Shown here in pieces: positions 1-8,413 of a stretch of 34,827 nucleotides of DNA. The stretch's first letter is position 1. Each line of letters begins with the position of its first letter. The stretch is from Myxococcaceae bacterium (GTDB lineage Bacteria; Myxococcota; Myxococcia; Myxococcales; Myxococcaceae), in contig JADCJJ010000235.1 of assembly GCA_020247085.1 (NCBI GenBank), forward strand, positions 1-34,827, in the 5' to 3' direction. Both the position numbers and the translations under genes were made by a program. The notes under the pieces are model-generated. The model ran no database searches, had not been told where the DNA came from, and saw nothing but the letters and a program-made list of their open reading frames with translations.

Positions 1-486
1 CTGGGCGCGGGTCAGCAGTGAGGTGGTACGGCGCAGCCGGTCCGAGAGGGTCCGGCAGAACGAGCGGAACACCTTGAGGGCGAGCTTGTCGTCGGTCGCC
101 AGCAGCGCCTCGAAGCGGTCGCGCGGCAGCTTCAGCAGCCGGCAGGGCCCCTGGGTGGTGACGCGGGCGCTCGTCAGCAGATCGTCGATGAGCGACATCT
201 CGCCGAACAGCTCCCCCTCGGCGAGGCGGCCGATCTCTTCGGCGGGCGCGTGGGCGCCGTCACCGTCGGCGTCGCGCGTCACCCGCACCTCGCCCTTCGC
301 GATGACGTAGAGCGCGTCTCCCAGGGCGTTCTGCTCGATGACGACGGTCTCGCCCGGCAGCTCCACGTACTGCAGGATGCTGCCCAGCCGCGTCGTCTCG
401 TCGAAGGTGAGCCGCTGGAAGAGGTGGAGCTTCTGCAGCAGCTCCACCCCTTCGAATTCGCCGAAGCCGGTCAGCTCGAGGTCCAT
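1..486 (-). CDS. Cyclic nucleotide-binding domain protein (3' end outside window)
   Basis: 162 codons are visible and the reading frame runs off the left edge of the window, so the C-terminus is missing. The protein starts MDLELTGFGEFEGVELLQ and shows a CAP/PKA-regulatory-type fold: a beta-rich section (VELPGETVVIEQNALGDALY, then VIAKGEVRVT) followed by the phosphate-binding cassette LFGEMSLIDDLLTSARV at about residues 93-110, with the expected Glu and Arg. Proteins of this family bind cAMP or cGMP, or use the fold as an unliganded scaffold. Whether a DNA-binding HTH or another effector domain follows cannot be seen. The ATG at 484-486 is preceded by a GGGAGG ribosome-binding site. The gene is divergent from the lipoprotein at 591. 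The domain call is firm; the function is open. Confidence 0.85.
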   Translation of the reverse strand, partial: MDLELTGFGEFEGVELLQKLHLFQRLTFDETTRLGSILQYVELPGETVVIEQNALGDALYVIAKGEVRVTRDADGDGAHAPAEEIGRLAEGELFGEMSLIDDLLTSARVTTQGPCRLLKLPRDRFEALLATDDKLALKVFRSFCRTLSDRLRRTTSLLTRAQ

Positions 487-590
487 GGGGCCTCCCAGAA
501 CAGGGTGTCTCCACCTGAGCGTCGCATCTGGCGCGCAAACGCGGTACAACTCTCTCAATCTCCAAGGCCGGCCTGACGAAGGCCACGTTC

Positions 591-2984
591 GTGTCTCGCT
601 CATCCGCTCTCGCCGTCTCCCTCATCCTCTTCGGTCTCTCGTTCGGCGCCGGTTGCGCGTCGCCGAACAGCACCTCTTCGCGCTGTAGCGACTGCCCAGA
701 CGGGCTGGTGTGTGACGCCGACCTGGCGACGTGCGTTCGGCCGGCGGTGGTCGACGGCGGGTGCCTGGGGAGCGGCTCGTGCGCGGTGCCGACGGGCCTC
801 TGCCGCGCCTCTGACGGGCGCTGCGTGGGGTGCCTGTCGAACACGGACTGCGCCGGCGGCGCGTGCGACGTGACGACGGGGGCTTGCGTGGCCACCGCCG
901 CCGAGCGCTGCGCGGGGGTGACTCGCCTGCTCGAGCTGACGAGCGGGGCCCTGCGGGTGCGCGGCACGACGGCCGGCTTCACGCATGACACCCGGTTGTC
1001 CTGCGCGCTGCCCGGTTCGGTCGGGCCCGACGTCGTCTACGGCCTCAGGGTGACCGAGCGGCAGCGCCTGTCGGCGACGGTGCGGCCGCTCGACCCGGCG
1101 TCGGGCTTCCAGCCGGTGGTGGGGCTCCGTGCCGAGTGCGCGCGCGAAGGGCCCGAGACCGCCTGCGGGTTTCCGACGGTGGGGAGCGATCAGGCGGCTC
1201 TGGTGGCCGACGGGCTGGCGCCGGGCCTCTGGTTCCTGTGGGTCGATTCGGAGACCGCCGTGGGCGGCGCCTACGAGCTCGAGCTGTCCGTCGACCTGGC
1301 GCCGAGCATCGACAGCTGCTCCGCGCCAGGCGTGCTCCGGGGAGGTGAGCTCATCGAAGTCGCGCACTCCACCGCCGGCCTGGCCGACGACTTCTCTTCG
1401 GGCTGCGGCGGCCCCGGCGCGCCCGACGCGGTGTACCGGCTGACGCTCGATCGCCCCCGCCGCGTTCGCCTCGAGGCCATCGGGTCCATGGGCTTCCGAC
1501 CGCTGCTGTCGCTCCGGGGCACCTGCTCCGAGGCGGCGTCGGAGCTCGCCTGCGCCGTGGGGGTCGCCTCGACGGCCACGGCCACCATCGAGCTCCCCTT
1601 TCTCGAGGCGGGAAGCTACTGGGTCGTCATCGACGGAGCGTCGTCGTCGGGCCTGAGCGGCGGCCGGTTCCGGTTGCAGGCGATGCTCTCGGAGCCGGTG
1701 AGCCCGCCCACCAACGAGGCGTGCGCCACCGCCGCGCTGCTGCAGCCCTCGGCCTCACCCATCGGCAGGCTCTCGCTGCAGGGCGACACCTCGCGGGCGA
1801 GGAACGACGCCGCCGGCTGTGAAGGCACCGGGCCCGACCTGGTGTACGCCATCGAGCTGCCCGTGGCGCGTCGCATGGTGGCGCAGGTGACGCCGCTGTC
1901 CGGGTCGAGGCTCCAGCCGGTGCTCTACCTGCGACAGGACATGAAGTGCGAGTCGTCGCAGGCGCGCGATCAGCTGGCCTGCACCTCGGCGGGACAGGCC
2001 GGGTTCCCGGCACAGCTCGAGGTGCCCGGGCTCGAGGCGGGGCGCTGGTTTCTCTTCGTCGACGGCCGCTTCGGGACGTCGGGCGCCTTCGAGCTGCAGC
2101 TCGACTTCACGCCGCCGACGCCGCCGCCTTCGAACGACACCTGCTCGATGGCGACGCCGCTCAACGCGCCGTCGGGCATGACGTCGCTGGTCTCCGAGAC
2201 CACCGTCGGGGCCTCGCATTCGGCCGTGACCTGCGCCGTTCCGACGGCGACGCCAGACGTGGCGTACGCGCTGACGGTCACGAGCCGCCAGTCGGTGTCG
2301 ATCGAGGCCCGGGCGACCACCGGGAGTCCGCTCCTGCCCGTGCTGACGCTCAAGCCCGTAGGGCCCTGCGCCATCACTGCCGCCTTGCCCCTGGGGCACT
2401 GGTGTGGCCTGTCTGACGACCAGCGCTCGGATCGCGCGGTGTTGGCCCTGCCGCTGCTCGAGCCCGGCACCTACACCCTGTGGGTCTCTGGAGATCGACA
2501 GACGCAGGGGCCGTTCTCGCTCCGCGTGCTCACCGGGCCGCCGGTGGCGCCGGCGAGCAACGACACCTGCCCGTCCAGCGGCTCGATGCCCGGTTTCTCG
2601 CTCGGCCCCGCGTCGAGCACCACCGGCGACACCCGGGGCGCGACGGATGGCGCCGAGGGGGCCTGTGGGCTGCCGTCGGGCGCGAACGGTGAGTTCGGCG
2701 GCGACGTGGTGTTCACCCTGCAGGTCACCACGCAGGGGCCGGTGACGATCACCGTCACCCCCGACGCTATCGGCGGCGAGCTCTTTCGTCCGGTGGTGTA
2801 CATACGCGGTGGGCCTGGCGTGACGGCCTGCACCGCGCAGGGCCCCAACCTGGGCTGCCAGGCCGCGCCCGACCTGGGGCAGCCGGTGACCCTCACGCTC
2901 CCCAACGTGGCCCCGGGGCTGTACTCGGTGTGGGTCGACGGGGCCGGCACCTCGGCCGGGCGCTTCTCGCTGACCGTGCGCTGA
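591..2984 (+). CDS. Cys-rich putative lipoprotein with five ~140-aa repeats
   Basis: 797 aa from a GTG start, with GAAGG about 9 nt upstream. A hydrophobic signal (residues 1-22) ends in FGAG-C, an imperfect lipobox, so an outer-membrane lipoprotein is likely. Residues 25-100 form a Cys-rich stretch of short CxxC-type units (CSDCPDGLVCD, CLSNTDCAGGAC). The rest is five tandem repeats beginning near residues 103, 239, 374, 514 and 656. Each opens with a Cys (NDTC, TNEAC, IDSC), has a central PDVVYALTVT-like strand, a 'P(V/L)L.LR..C' strand, and ends with 'LEPGTYTLWVDG...G.F.L'. The shape resembles PPC-like beta-sandwich domains of secreted bacterial proteins, but that assignment is inference. 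No catalytic motif is visible. A structural or cell-surface role is most likely. It converges on the GNAT gene with a 14-nt gap. Confidence 0.85.
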   Translation: MSRSSALAVSLILFGLSFGAGCASPNSTSSRCSDCPDGLVCDADLATCVRPAVVDGGCLGSGSCAVPTGLCRASDGRCVGCLSNTDCAGGACDVTTGACVATAAERCAGVTRLLELTSGALRVRGTTAGFTHDTRLSCALPGSVGPDVVYGLRVTERQRLSATVRPLDPASGFQPVVGLRAECAREGPETACGFPTVGSDQAALVADGLAPGLWFLWVDSETAVGGAYELELSVDLAPSIDSCSAPGVLRGGELIEVAHSTAGLADDFSSGCGGPGAPDAVYRLTLDRPRRVRLEAIGSMGFRPLLSLRGTCSEAASELACAVGVASTATATIELPFLEAGSYWVVIDGASSSGLSGGRFRLQAMLSEPVSPPTNEACATAALLQPSASPIGRLSLQGDTSRARNDAAGCEGTGPDLVYAIELPVARRMVAQVTPLSGSRLQPVLYLRQDMKCESSQARDQLACTSAGQAGFPAQLEVPGLEAGRWFLFVDGRFGTSGAFELQLDFTPPTPPPSNDTCSMATPLNAPSGMTSLVSETTVGASHSAVTCAVPTATPDVAYALTVTSRQSVSIEARATTGSPLLPVLTLKPVGPCAITAALPLGHWCGLSDDQRSDRAVLALPLLEPGTYTLWVSGDRQTQGPFSLRVLTGPPVAPASNDTCPSSGSMPGFSLGPASSTTGDTRGATDGAEGACGLPSGANGEFGGDVVFTLQVTTQGPVTITVTPDAIGGELFRPVVYIRGGPGVTACTAQGPNLGCQAAPDLGQPVTLTLPNVAPGLYSVWVDGAGTSAGRFSLTVR

Positions 2985-2998
2985 CGCGCGCGCCGCCG

Positions 2999-3448
2999 CT
3001 ACTTCAGCCGGAAGACGCCGACGCTGGTCGGCTCGAAGCCGGTGGCGCGAAAGAAGGCCTCGAGCTCGCCGGTGACCGCCGAGAAGGTCTGCACCTCGAG
3101 GCGCTTGACGCCGAGCACCCGCGCGCGCTCGACGGCGCGACGCAGCAGCTCCCGGCCGACGCCCTTGCGAACCCACCCACGGGCGACGCCGAGCTCGTCG
3201 ATGCTGGCCGCGCGCCCGCCCACCTTGAGCAGCGGGCGGTGCGAGAGCGTCACCACGCCGATCACCTTGTCGAGCGCGTCGGCCGCCACGAGCACCTCGA
3301 CCTCGGGGTGGCTGATGATCCACGTGAAGGTCGCTGAGTCGGCCGTCGCGCCGATCTCGTTGAGGATGGTGACGATGCCCTGGGCGTCACCGCGGCGCGC
3401 GGGGCGCACCTTGAAGGGCGGTACGGCTCTGGGGTCGGAACTCGACAC
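2999..3448 (-). CDS. GNAT family N-acetyltransferase
   Basis: 149 aa, typical for a single GNAT domain. The N-terminal strand-helix FKVRPARRGDAQGIVTILNE is followed by the central strand KVIGVVTLSHRP and by motif A, IDELGVARGWVRKGVGRELL (about residues 88-107), whose R-K-G-V-G loop binds the pyrophosphate of acetyl-CoA. The C-terminal motif-B-like segment is LEAFFRATGFEPTSVGVFRLK. GNAT enzymes move an acetyl group from acetyl-CoA to an amine on a small molecule, peptide or protein; the substrate cannot be inferred here. The gene is monocistronic or co-transcribed upstream of the AAA ATPase gene's neighbourhood, but it precedes no obvious partner. The family call is secure. Confidence 0.9.
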   Translation of the reverse strand: MSSSDPRAVPPFKVRPARRGDAQGIVTILNEIGATADSATFTWIISHPEVEVLVAADALDKVIGVVTLSHRPLLKVGGRAASIDELGVARGWVRKGVGRELLRRAVERARVLGVKRLEVQTFSAVTGELEAFFRATGFEPTSVGVFRLK

Positions 3449-3475
3449 GATCGGCCTCCAGTCTAGGCGCTCACG

Positions 3476-3497
3476 GGGGCTTTTCCAGAAAGGCCCC
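3476..3497 (-). terminator. GC-rich hairpin downstream of the AAA ATPase gene
   Basis: GGGGCTTTTC and GAAAGGCCCC form near-perfect 10-nt arms around a very tight CA centre, 36 nt past the stop of the minus-strand ATPase gene. There is no U-tract on either strand, so this is at best a weak or Rho-assisted terminator or an mRNA 3'-end stabiliser. Confidence 0.3.
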
Positions 3498-3532
3498 GCG
3501 CCGCGCCGAGCCCGACTGCGCCGGCGCCCGCC

Positions 3533-4960
3533 TCACACGTCGACGAGGAAGACCTGAACGGCCTGCTCGAGGAGGTCGCGGGACAGCGCCGGGGCGACCC
3601 CCTTGAAGCGCGCGGCGTCGCGAACCAGCTGAACGAGATCGCGGGGATGGCAGCTTCGAAGCTCGAGGTTCCGGGGCCGGTAGACGAAGTCGAGCAGGTA
3701 GGTGACGGCCTGGTCGACGTAGGGCACGCCCGAGGCCTCGCAGACGCGCCGGAAGATGGCGCGGTACTGGGCCTCGTCGGGGTTGGCGACCTCGATCTTG
3801 TACTTGATGCGCCGCAGGAACGCCTCGTCGACGAGCTCCTTGGGGTCGAGGTTCGTCGAGAAGACGACGAGCTGGTCGAAGGGGATCTCGAACTTCTTGC
3901 CCGTGTGCAGCGTGAGGAAGTCGATGCGCTTCTCGAGCGGGACGATCCACCGGTTGAGCAGATCGGTCGGGTGCACCTTCTGGCGCCCGAAGTCGTCGAT
4001 GAGCAGCAGCCCGCCGTTGGCCTTCACCTGAAAGGGCGCCTCGTAGAAGCGCGCCGTCTCTGAGTAGATGAGGTCGAGCGTCTCGAGGGTCAGCTCGCCG
4101 CCGACGATCACCGCCGGGCGCCGGCAGACCTGCCAGCGGTGGTCCATGGTGAAGACCGCTCGCCGGCCGTCGGCGTCGCGGCCCAGATCGAGCGAGACGG
4201 GGTGGTGCACGAGGCGGTCGAAGACCTTGACGATCTGCCCGTCGATCTCGATGCACGCGGGCACGAAGGCCTCGCCGCCGAACATCGCGCTGACGGCCTC
4301 GGCGAGCGACGTCTTGCCGTTGCCGGGTGGGCCGTAGAGGAACAGCGAGCGGCCCGAGTTCACCGCTGGCCCCAGCTTGTCCACGATGCCCGGGGGGACG
4401 ACCAGGTGCGCCAGCGCGAGCTCGAGCTGCTTACGGGTGACGATGGGCAGCTCGCGCGTCTGCTGCTGAATGAGCTGGTTGTATTGCTCGATGGGGACGG
4501 GCGCCGGCCCGATGTACGTCGAGCGCTCGAGCGCGTCCTTCGCGTACTCCCGCCCCTTCTCGGTGAGGAGGAAGTCGACGGAGACGCGCCCGAAGCCCTT
4601 GCCGCCGCGCAGGTCGACGAGCTTCTCCTGCGCGAGGAAGTCGATGACGTGCTCGACGACGCCGGTCCACGGCAGCCGCAGCTCCTCGGCGACGGCGCCG
4701 CCGGTCACCGTCCCCTGGTAGTAGAGGAAGCGCAGGGCGATGTCCGACAGCAGCCCGATGCGCAGGCCGGTGTCCTCGACGGACTTCGGCTCGGGCGGGG
4801 CGAGGTCGAGGAGCTGCGGGTTCTCGAGGTGAAACGGGTTGGCCCGCCGCTCCTCGCCGAGGCTGCGCAGCTCGTCGCTCGTCGGTGTCGTCGATCGGTC
4901 GATGCCCTCGCCGGTGGCGTGGGCGGGCTCCGACGGTGGGCGGGGGCGGCGGGGCGTCAT
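3533..4960 (-). CDS. AAA ATPase with N-terminal winged-helix-like region
   Basis: 475 aa from the ATG at 4958-4960. The frame is open further upstream, but that extension is low-complexity and overlaps non-coding-looking sequence. Residues ~1-50 are a polar tail. Residues ~65-150 look like a winged helix (LRLPWTGVVEHVIDFLAQEK, then a GGKGFGRVSVDFLLTEKGREYA wing). The AAA module follows: Walker A GPPGNGKT near residue 215, Walker B LLLIDDFGR near residue 310, a sensor-1-like VVFSTNLDP, and an Arg-rich FLRRIKYKI. A helical lid-like C-terminus ends in VFLVDV. AAA ATPases remodel protein or nucleic-acid partners using ATP; no partner gene is adjacent. The start has no clear Shine-Dalgarno sequence, so a slightly different start is possible. 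Confidence 0.88.
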   Translation of the reverse strand: MTPRRPRPPSEPAHATGEGIDRSTTPTSDELRSLGEERRANPFHLENPQLLDLAPPEPKSVEDTGLRIGLLSDIALRFLYYQGTVTGGAVAEELRLPWTGVVEHVIDFLAQEKLVDLRGGKGFGRVSVDFLLTEKGREYAKDALERSTYIGPAPVPIEQYNQLIQQQTRELPIVTRKQLELALAHLVVPPGIVDKLGPAVNSGRSLFLYGPPGNGKTSLAEAVSAMFGGEAFVPACIEIDGQIVKVFDRLVHHPVSLDLGRDADGRRAVFTMDHRWQVCRRPAVIVGGELTLETLDLIYSETARFYEAPFQVKANGGLLLIDDFGRQKVHPTDLLNRWIVPLEKRIDFLTLHTGKKFEIPFDQLVVFSTNLDPKELVDEAFLRRIKYKIEVANPDEAQYRAIFRRVCEASGVPYVDQAVTYLLDFVYRPRNLELRSCHPRDLVQLVRDAARFKGVAPALSRDLLEQAVQVFLVDV

Positions 4961-5743
4961 CGCGGCGCACCGTAGCAGCCACCCCTCGGTTCTTCGACGA
5001 GGCGGTGCTGCGCCGACGGCGCTGCGATGAGGTGCCGGCTGACGGTGCAGCGAGGCTGCCACGGCGAGGCGGTCCGCAGCTGGCTGCGCGAAAGCAGAAG
5101 TCAGCGTGAGGAGCCGCCGACGTCTCGGCCCCAGGGGCGGGTCGTGCTCGAGCGGGAGGGCCTCACCCCGAAGTGGGGAACGCACGCGCTCCGGTAGCGC
5201 TCCTTGCCACGGAGCATGACAGGGGGGCAGGCCTGTTTTCGTCGCTGCTCGCGCTCGGTCGCGAGGGCTTCAGCGCGTGGCGCGGCCCGCACGTGCTGGG
5301 GCGACGGGTGCTTCAGCGGGATGACGTCAGGGGCCCGGCTGGCGTGCGGCGCGGCTCGCGCTGGAGGGCGCAGCGCTCACGCGCTGGGGCGACGGGGCTT
5401 CAGCGGGATGACGTCAGGGGCACGGCTGGCGTGCGGCGCGGCTCGCGCTGGAGGGCGCGGCACTCACGCGCTGGGGCGACGGTGCTTCAGCGGGATGACG
5501 TCAGGGCCCCGGCCTGCGTGCGGCGCGGCTCGCGCTGGAGGGCGCAGCGCTCACGCGCTGGGGCGACGGTGCTCCAGCGGGATGACGTCAGGACCCCGGC
5601 CTGCGTGCGGCGCGGCTCGCGCTGGAGGGCGCGGCGCTCACGCGCTGGGGCGACGGTGCTTCAGCGGGATGACGTCAGGACCCCGGCCGGCGTGTGGCGC
5701 GGCTCGCGCTCGAGCGAGAGGGCCTCGGCCTTTGGCGTTGGGC
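4961..5743. other. 783-bp non-coding region with tandem repeats
   Basis: This is the gap between the start of the AAA ATPase gene and the end of the degraded pilus-N-like gene. I see no convincing gene. The plus-strand ORFs that cross it exist only because the repeat length (87 bp) is a multiple of three and the DNA is GC-rich. Its main content is the 87-bp repeat array at 5288-5711. A partial relic of the same composition (gctcgagcgggagggcctc) lies near 5150 and recurs just after the array at about 5708, so the array may be flanked by short related segments. Confidence 0.7.
5288..5711. repeat. 87-bp tandem repeat, about 4.9 copies
   Basis: The landmark CTTCAGCGGGATGACGTCAG starts at 5311, 5398, 5485, 5572 (C for the second T) and 5659, giving four exact 87-bp steps; the first partial unit has one extra base before it. 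Each unit contains the perfect palindrome TGACGTCA (5322-5329, 5409-5416, 5496-5503, 5583-5590, 5670-5677) followed by a segment rich in GCGGCGCGGCTCGCGCTGGA. Units differ by only a few substitutions, so the expansion looks recent or homogenised. Function is unknown: a regulator-binding array, a structural element, or a slippage/recombination product. Confidence 0.9.
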
Positions 5744-6537
5744 TCACCCCTTCGGGGAGCGTCCCGCGAGTTGGAGCGCGGCAGGGGCGCTGGCCTGCGA
5801 GCGGCTCGGGTCTCGGGGGCGCGGCCGGGGCGGCTGCGGTGGCTGCGCGGGCGCGGTGTCGCGCTGCCCGCCCTCGGTCGGGAGCTTGAGCTCCTCGAGC
5901 GCGAGGGCGATCTCTCGGGCCACCTGCGGGTCGTCGGCGACGCCCTCGACCATAACGAGCCCGTTCAACGCCGAGAACGGCACAGCGGTCTCACCCCGCC
6001 CCCGCGCGAGCTGGGGGAGCTCCTGCAAGAGCTCTTCGAGCAGGGCATCTGAGAAGGTCACGTCGACCAAGATGTGGCGCGGCACGTCGTCTCAGTGGGC
6101 GCGCAGGAAGCGAAGCTGGTGCAACGACTGGAGCTGCCCCTGGAGGTATGGCCGCTCACCGACGAGCCTCATCGTGACCGCACCGCCGAGCACGAAGAAG
6201 GCCTCGTCGGGGTGATGGGGGAACGGCCGATACATCATCGCTGGAGGGATGCCGCCTGGGACGACCTTGACCGTGAGCCGCACCGGTGCGCCGGGCCGGT
6301 CCAGACGTCGATGACGGTCTGCTCCTCGCTTCTGCCGATCACCAGCAGGCGCTGATCGAGGAACAGCACCCTGACGACTCTCTCGTCGCCCACTCCCACG
6401 CGGGTCGCTGCGAGGGGCAGCACCTCCTGCGTACCAGACCCCAGCACGACGCGGCCCTTGAACCACCATGGGCCATACCTGCCCTCCGCGGTCGAGTCCG
6501 CGTTCACGAGGACGTGGCCGAGAGCGAGGAACACCAC
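5744..6537 (-). pseudogene. Broken pilus/secretin N-domain (pil_N plus BON-like) gene
   Basis: Three pieces look like one former protein. From the GTG at 6537 comes a signal-like start (VVFLALGHVLV), then GSGTQEVLPLAATRVGVGDE and LFLDQRLLVIGRSEEQTVIDVW, which match the pattern of the pilus-assembly N-terminal domain of CpaC/RcpA secretins (vl.l..p..rVsvgD..v..v..l..r.Llv.Gk..g.t.v.vW). Near 6285 the frame must shift to continue as PVRLTVKVVPGG. That frame then meets TGA at 6092-6094, after LRFLRAH, and resumes in the same frame as DDVPRHILVDVTF, ending in a BON-like VMVEGVADDPQVAREIALAL and a Pro-rich tail. Restoring Trp for the stop gives continuous sequence. No secretin domain follows. It lies 55 nt after the OmpA gene on the same strand. 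Two lesions make a sequencing artefact less likely but not impossible. Confidence 0.6.
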
Positions 6538-6592
6538 GAACGGGAGCCTAGCGCCACGTACGCCCGCCGTGGCGGGCCGACCCCGGCGGGCG

Positions 6593-8413
6593 TCAGTCGA
6601 CCGGCTCGGCCCCGACTCCGGGTGCGCGGATCAGGAACTCGACGCGCCGGTTGTTCGAGCGCCCGGCGTCGGTCGCGTTGGTGTCGGACGGCCGGTCGGG
6701 GCCATAACCCCGCGCCTGCAGGCGGGTGCCGTCGACGCCCTGGTGAATGAGGTAGTCCTTCACCGAGTTGGCGCGGCGCTGCGAGAGACTGACGTTTGCT
6801 TCGCGGTTGCCGACCGAGTCGGTGTGCCCCTCGATGCGCACCAGCGGGATCTCGGGGTGCTCGCGGAGCACGCGGGCCACGTTGTTCAGCAGCGGAAAGG
6901 AGCGAGCGAGGATCGTCGCCTTGGCCGTCGCGAAGAAGACCTTCTCCTTGATGACGAGCCGCTCGCTGGTGATGATCACGAGCTGGCGCTCCTTCTCGGG
7001 GCAGCCCTGGTTCGACGCCGGGCCCTTGACCGCGGGGCAGTTGTCGAACGCGTCGGCCACGCCGTCGCCGTCCTTGTCCTTCGGGGGGCAGCCGCGCTCG
7101 TCGGGACTGCCGGGCTCGTCGGGGCAGGCGTCGTCGCGGTCGCTCGTGCCGTCACCGTCGCGGTCGGCGAGCGGGCATCCGCGGTTGTCACGAGGGCCGG
7201 CCTCGGCGGGGCAGTCGTCCTTCGAGTCGACCAGGCCGTCGCGGTCGGTGTCCTGCTCGGTGACCTTCATCGACGGACAGCCCTTGTTCTCGCGCGGGCC
7301 CTTCTTTCGCGGGCAGCGGTCCACCGTGTCGGCGAGGCCATCTGCGTTGTCGTCGAGGTCCGGGCAGCCGTCGGCGTCTTCGAAGCCGTCCGCGTCCTCG
7401 GCGACCAGCGGGCAGCCGTCAGCCTGGTTGGCCACGCCGTCGCCGTCGTCGTCGAGCGCCGGGCACTGCTCGGCGGAGTGCGCGCGGCCGGGCGCACAGG
7501 GGTCCTCGACGTCGGGGCGCAGGCCGAGGCCGCCGAGCACGCGCACCGTCGGCGTGCCCGGCAGGCTCCCGAAGCCGGGGCCGGCAACGAGGAAGAGCTC
7601 GAGCGGGCCGAGCGCGAGCCGCGCGCCGCCGAGCAGCTCGAAGCCCGCGGGGGTCGCCCCCGCGCCCAGCGGCACGAAGGTGTGAAACGAGGCCTCGAGG
7701 CGAAGGCCGGGGCCGGTGCTCGAGACGAGCGCGCGCAGGCCGAGCTGGCTGCCCACCTGGTCGCGCACCGCCGCGGCGCTCGAGAGGGTGACCGCCGACG
7801 GCCGCACCAGCCCGAGCACCTCGCCGCCCAGTCGCACCGGGCCCACGTCCCTGCCCGCCGACAGCTGGGGGAACACGTTCCACCCCGACTCGACGGCCAG
7901 GGCGTTGCCGACCCCGAAGGGCAGGGCGGTGCCGAGCTGCAGGGCGAGGTCGACCGGCGCGTCAGCGAGCAGCCCGCCCCGCCGCTGCGACAACAGCCCC
8001 ACGCGCAGCGCCAGCCGCGGCGACGAGAACCCGGCCCGGTCGGGAGACGTCACCCGGGCGATGGCCGACAGGTCGTCACCGCCCTGCGTCAGCACCAGCG
8101 GCGCCTCGACGGTGGCGGTGAGCCACGAGGTGATGCCGTAGCCGACGCCGACGTGCAGGTTGAGGCGGTGCTGCACCAGCGCGCCCTGGCGCTGCCCGTC
8201 GCGGAACAGCACCAGCGGGTTGTACTCGTAGTGCAGCGCGCCCCAGGCCCGCAGCCTCTGCCTCGGCAGCACGTCACCGGTCGCGGCGGTGAGGCCCCCG
8301 AGCGGCGCGTCGTTGAGCGTGAAGCGCGTCAGCGAGAACGAGGGCAGCGGGGCTGCGTCCTGGGCGAGCGCGGGCGCCGCCACCAGCAGGGCTGCGAGCA
8401 ACAGGCGCGTCAT
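6593..8413 (-). CDS. OmpA-family outer-membrane protein with TSP3 Ca-binding repeats
   Basis: 606 aa. The ATG (8411-8413) overlaps the stop of the upstream repeat protein as ATGA, so this start is preferred over an upstream one. A Sec signal MTRLLLAALLVAAPALAQ is followed by ~290 residues rich in alternating strands (ALHYEYNPLVLF, LHVGVGYGITSWLTATVEAP), consistent with an outer-membrane beta-barrel. Residues ~316-474 carry thrombospondin type-3 repeats of the form D.D.DG..D..D.CP, which bind Ca2+ and make a rigid stalk. Residues ~475-606 form the OmpA C-terminal peptidoglycan-binding domain (IEGHTDSVGNREANVSLSQR, then RRANSV). The protein probably links the outer membrane to the cell wall and partners the adhesin encoded just upstream. 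The overall plan resembles TraB of the myxobacterial TraAB system; orthology is not claimed. Confidence 0.92.
   Translation of the reverse strand: MTRLLLAALLVAAPALAQDAAPLPSFSLTRFTLNDAPLGGLTAATGDVLPRQRLRAWGALHYEYNPLVLFRDGQRQGALVQHRLNLHVGVGYGITSWLTATVEAPLVLTQGGDDLSAIARVTSPDRAGFSSPRLALRVGLLSQRRGGLLADAPVDLALQLGTALPFGVGNALAVESGWNVFPQLSAGRDVGPVRLGGEVLGLVRPSAVTLSSAAAVRDQVGSQLGLRALVSSTGPGLRLEASFHTFVPLGAGATPAGFELLGGARLALGPLELFLVAGPGFGSLPGTPTVRVLGGLGLRPDVEDPCAPGRAHSAEQCPALDDDGDGVANQADGCPLVAEDADGFEDADGCPDLDDNADGLADTVDRCPRKKGPRENKGCPSMKVTEQDTDRDGLVDSKDDCPAEAGPRDNRGCPLADRDGDGTSDRDDACPDEPGSPDERGCPPKDKDGDGVADAFDNCPAVKGPASNQGCPEKERQLVIITSERLVIKEKVFFATAKATILARSFPLLNNVARVLREHPEIPLVRIEGHTDSVGNREANVSLSQRRANSVKDYLIHQGVDGTRLQARGYGPDRPSDTNATDAGRSNNRRVEFLIRAPGVGAEPVD

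Noticed and set aside
5288-5711. Possible CRISPR array
   Set aside because: The whole 87-bp unit is repeated, with no unique spacers and no cas genes.
5204-6052. 282-aa plus-strand ORF with 29-aa peptide repeats
   Set aside because: The repeats arise because 87 bp is divisible by three; other plus-strand frames are open too, there is no ribosome-binding site, and it runs into the opposite-strand degraded gene.
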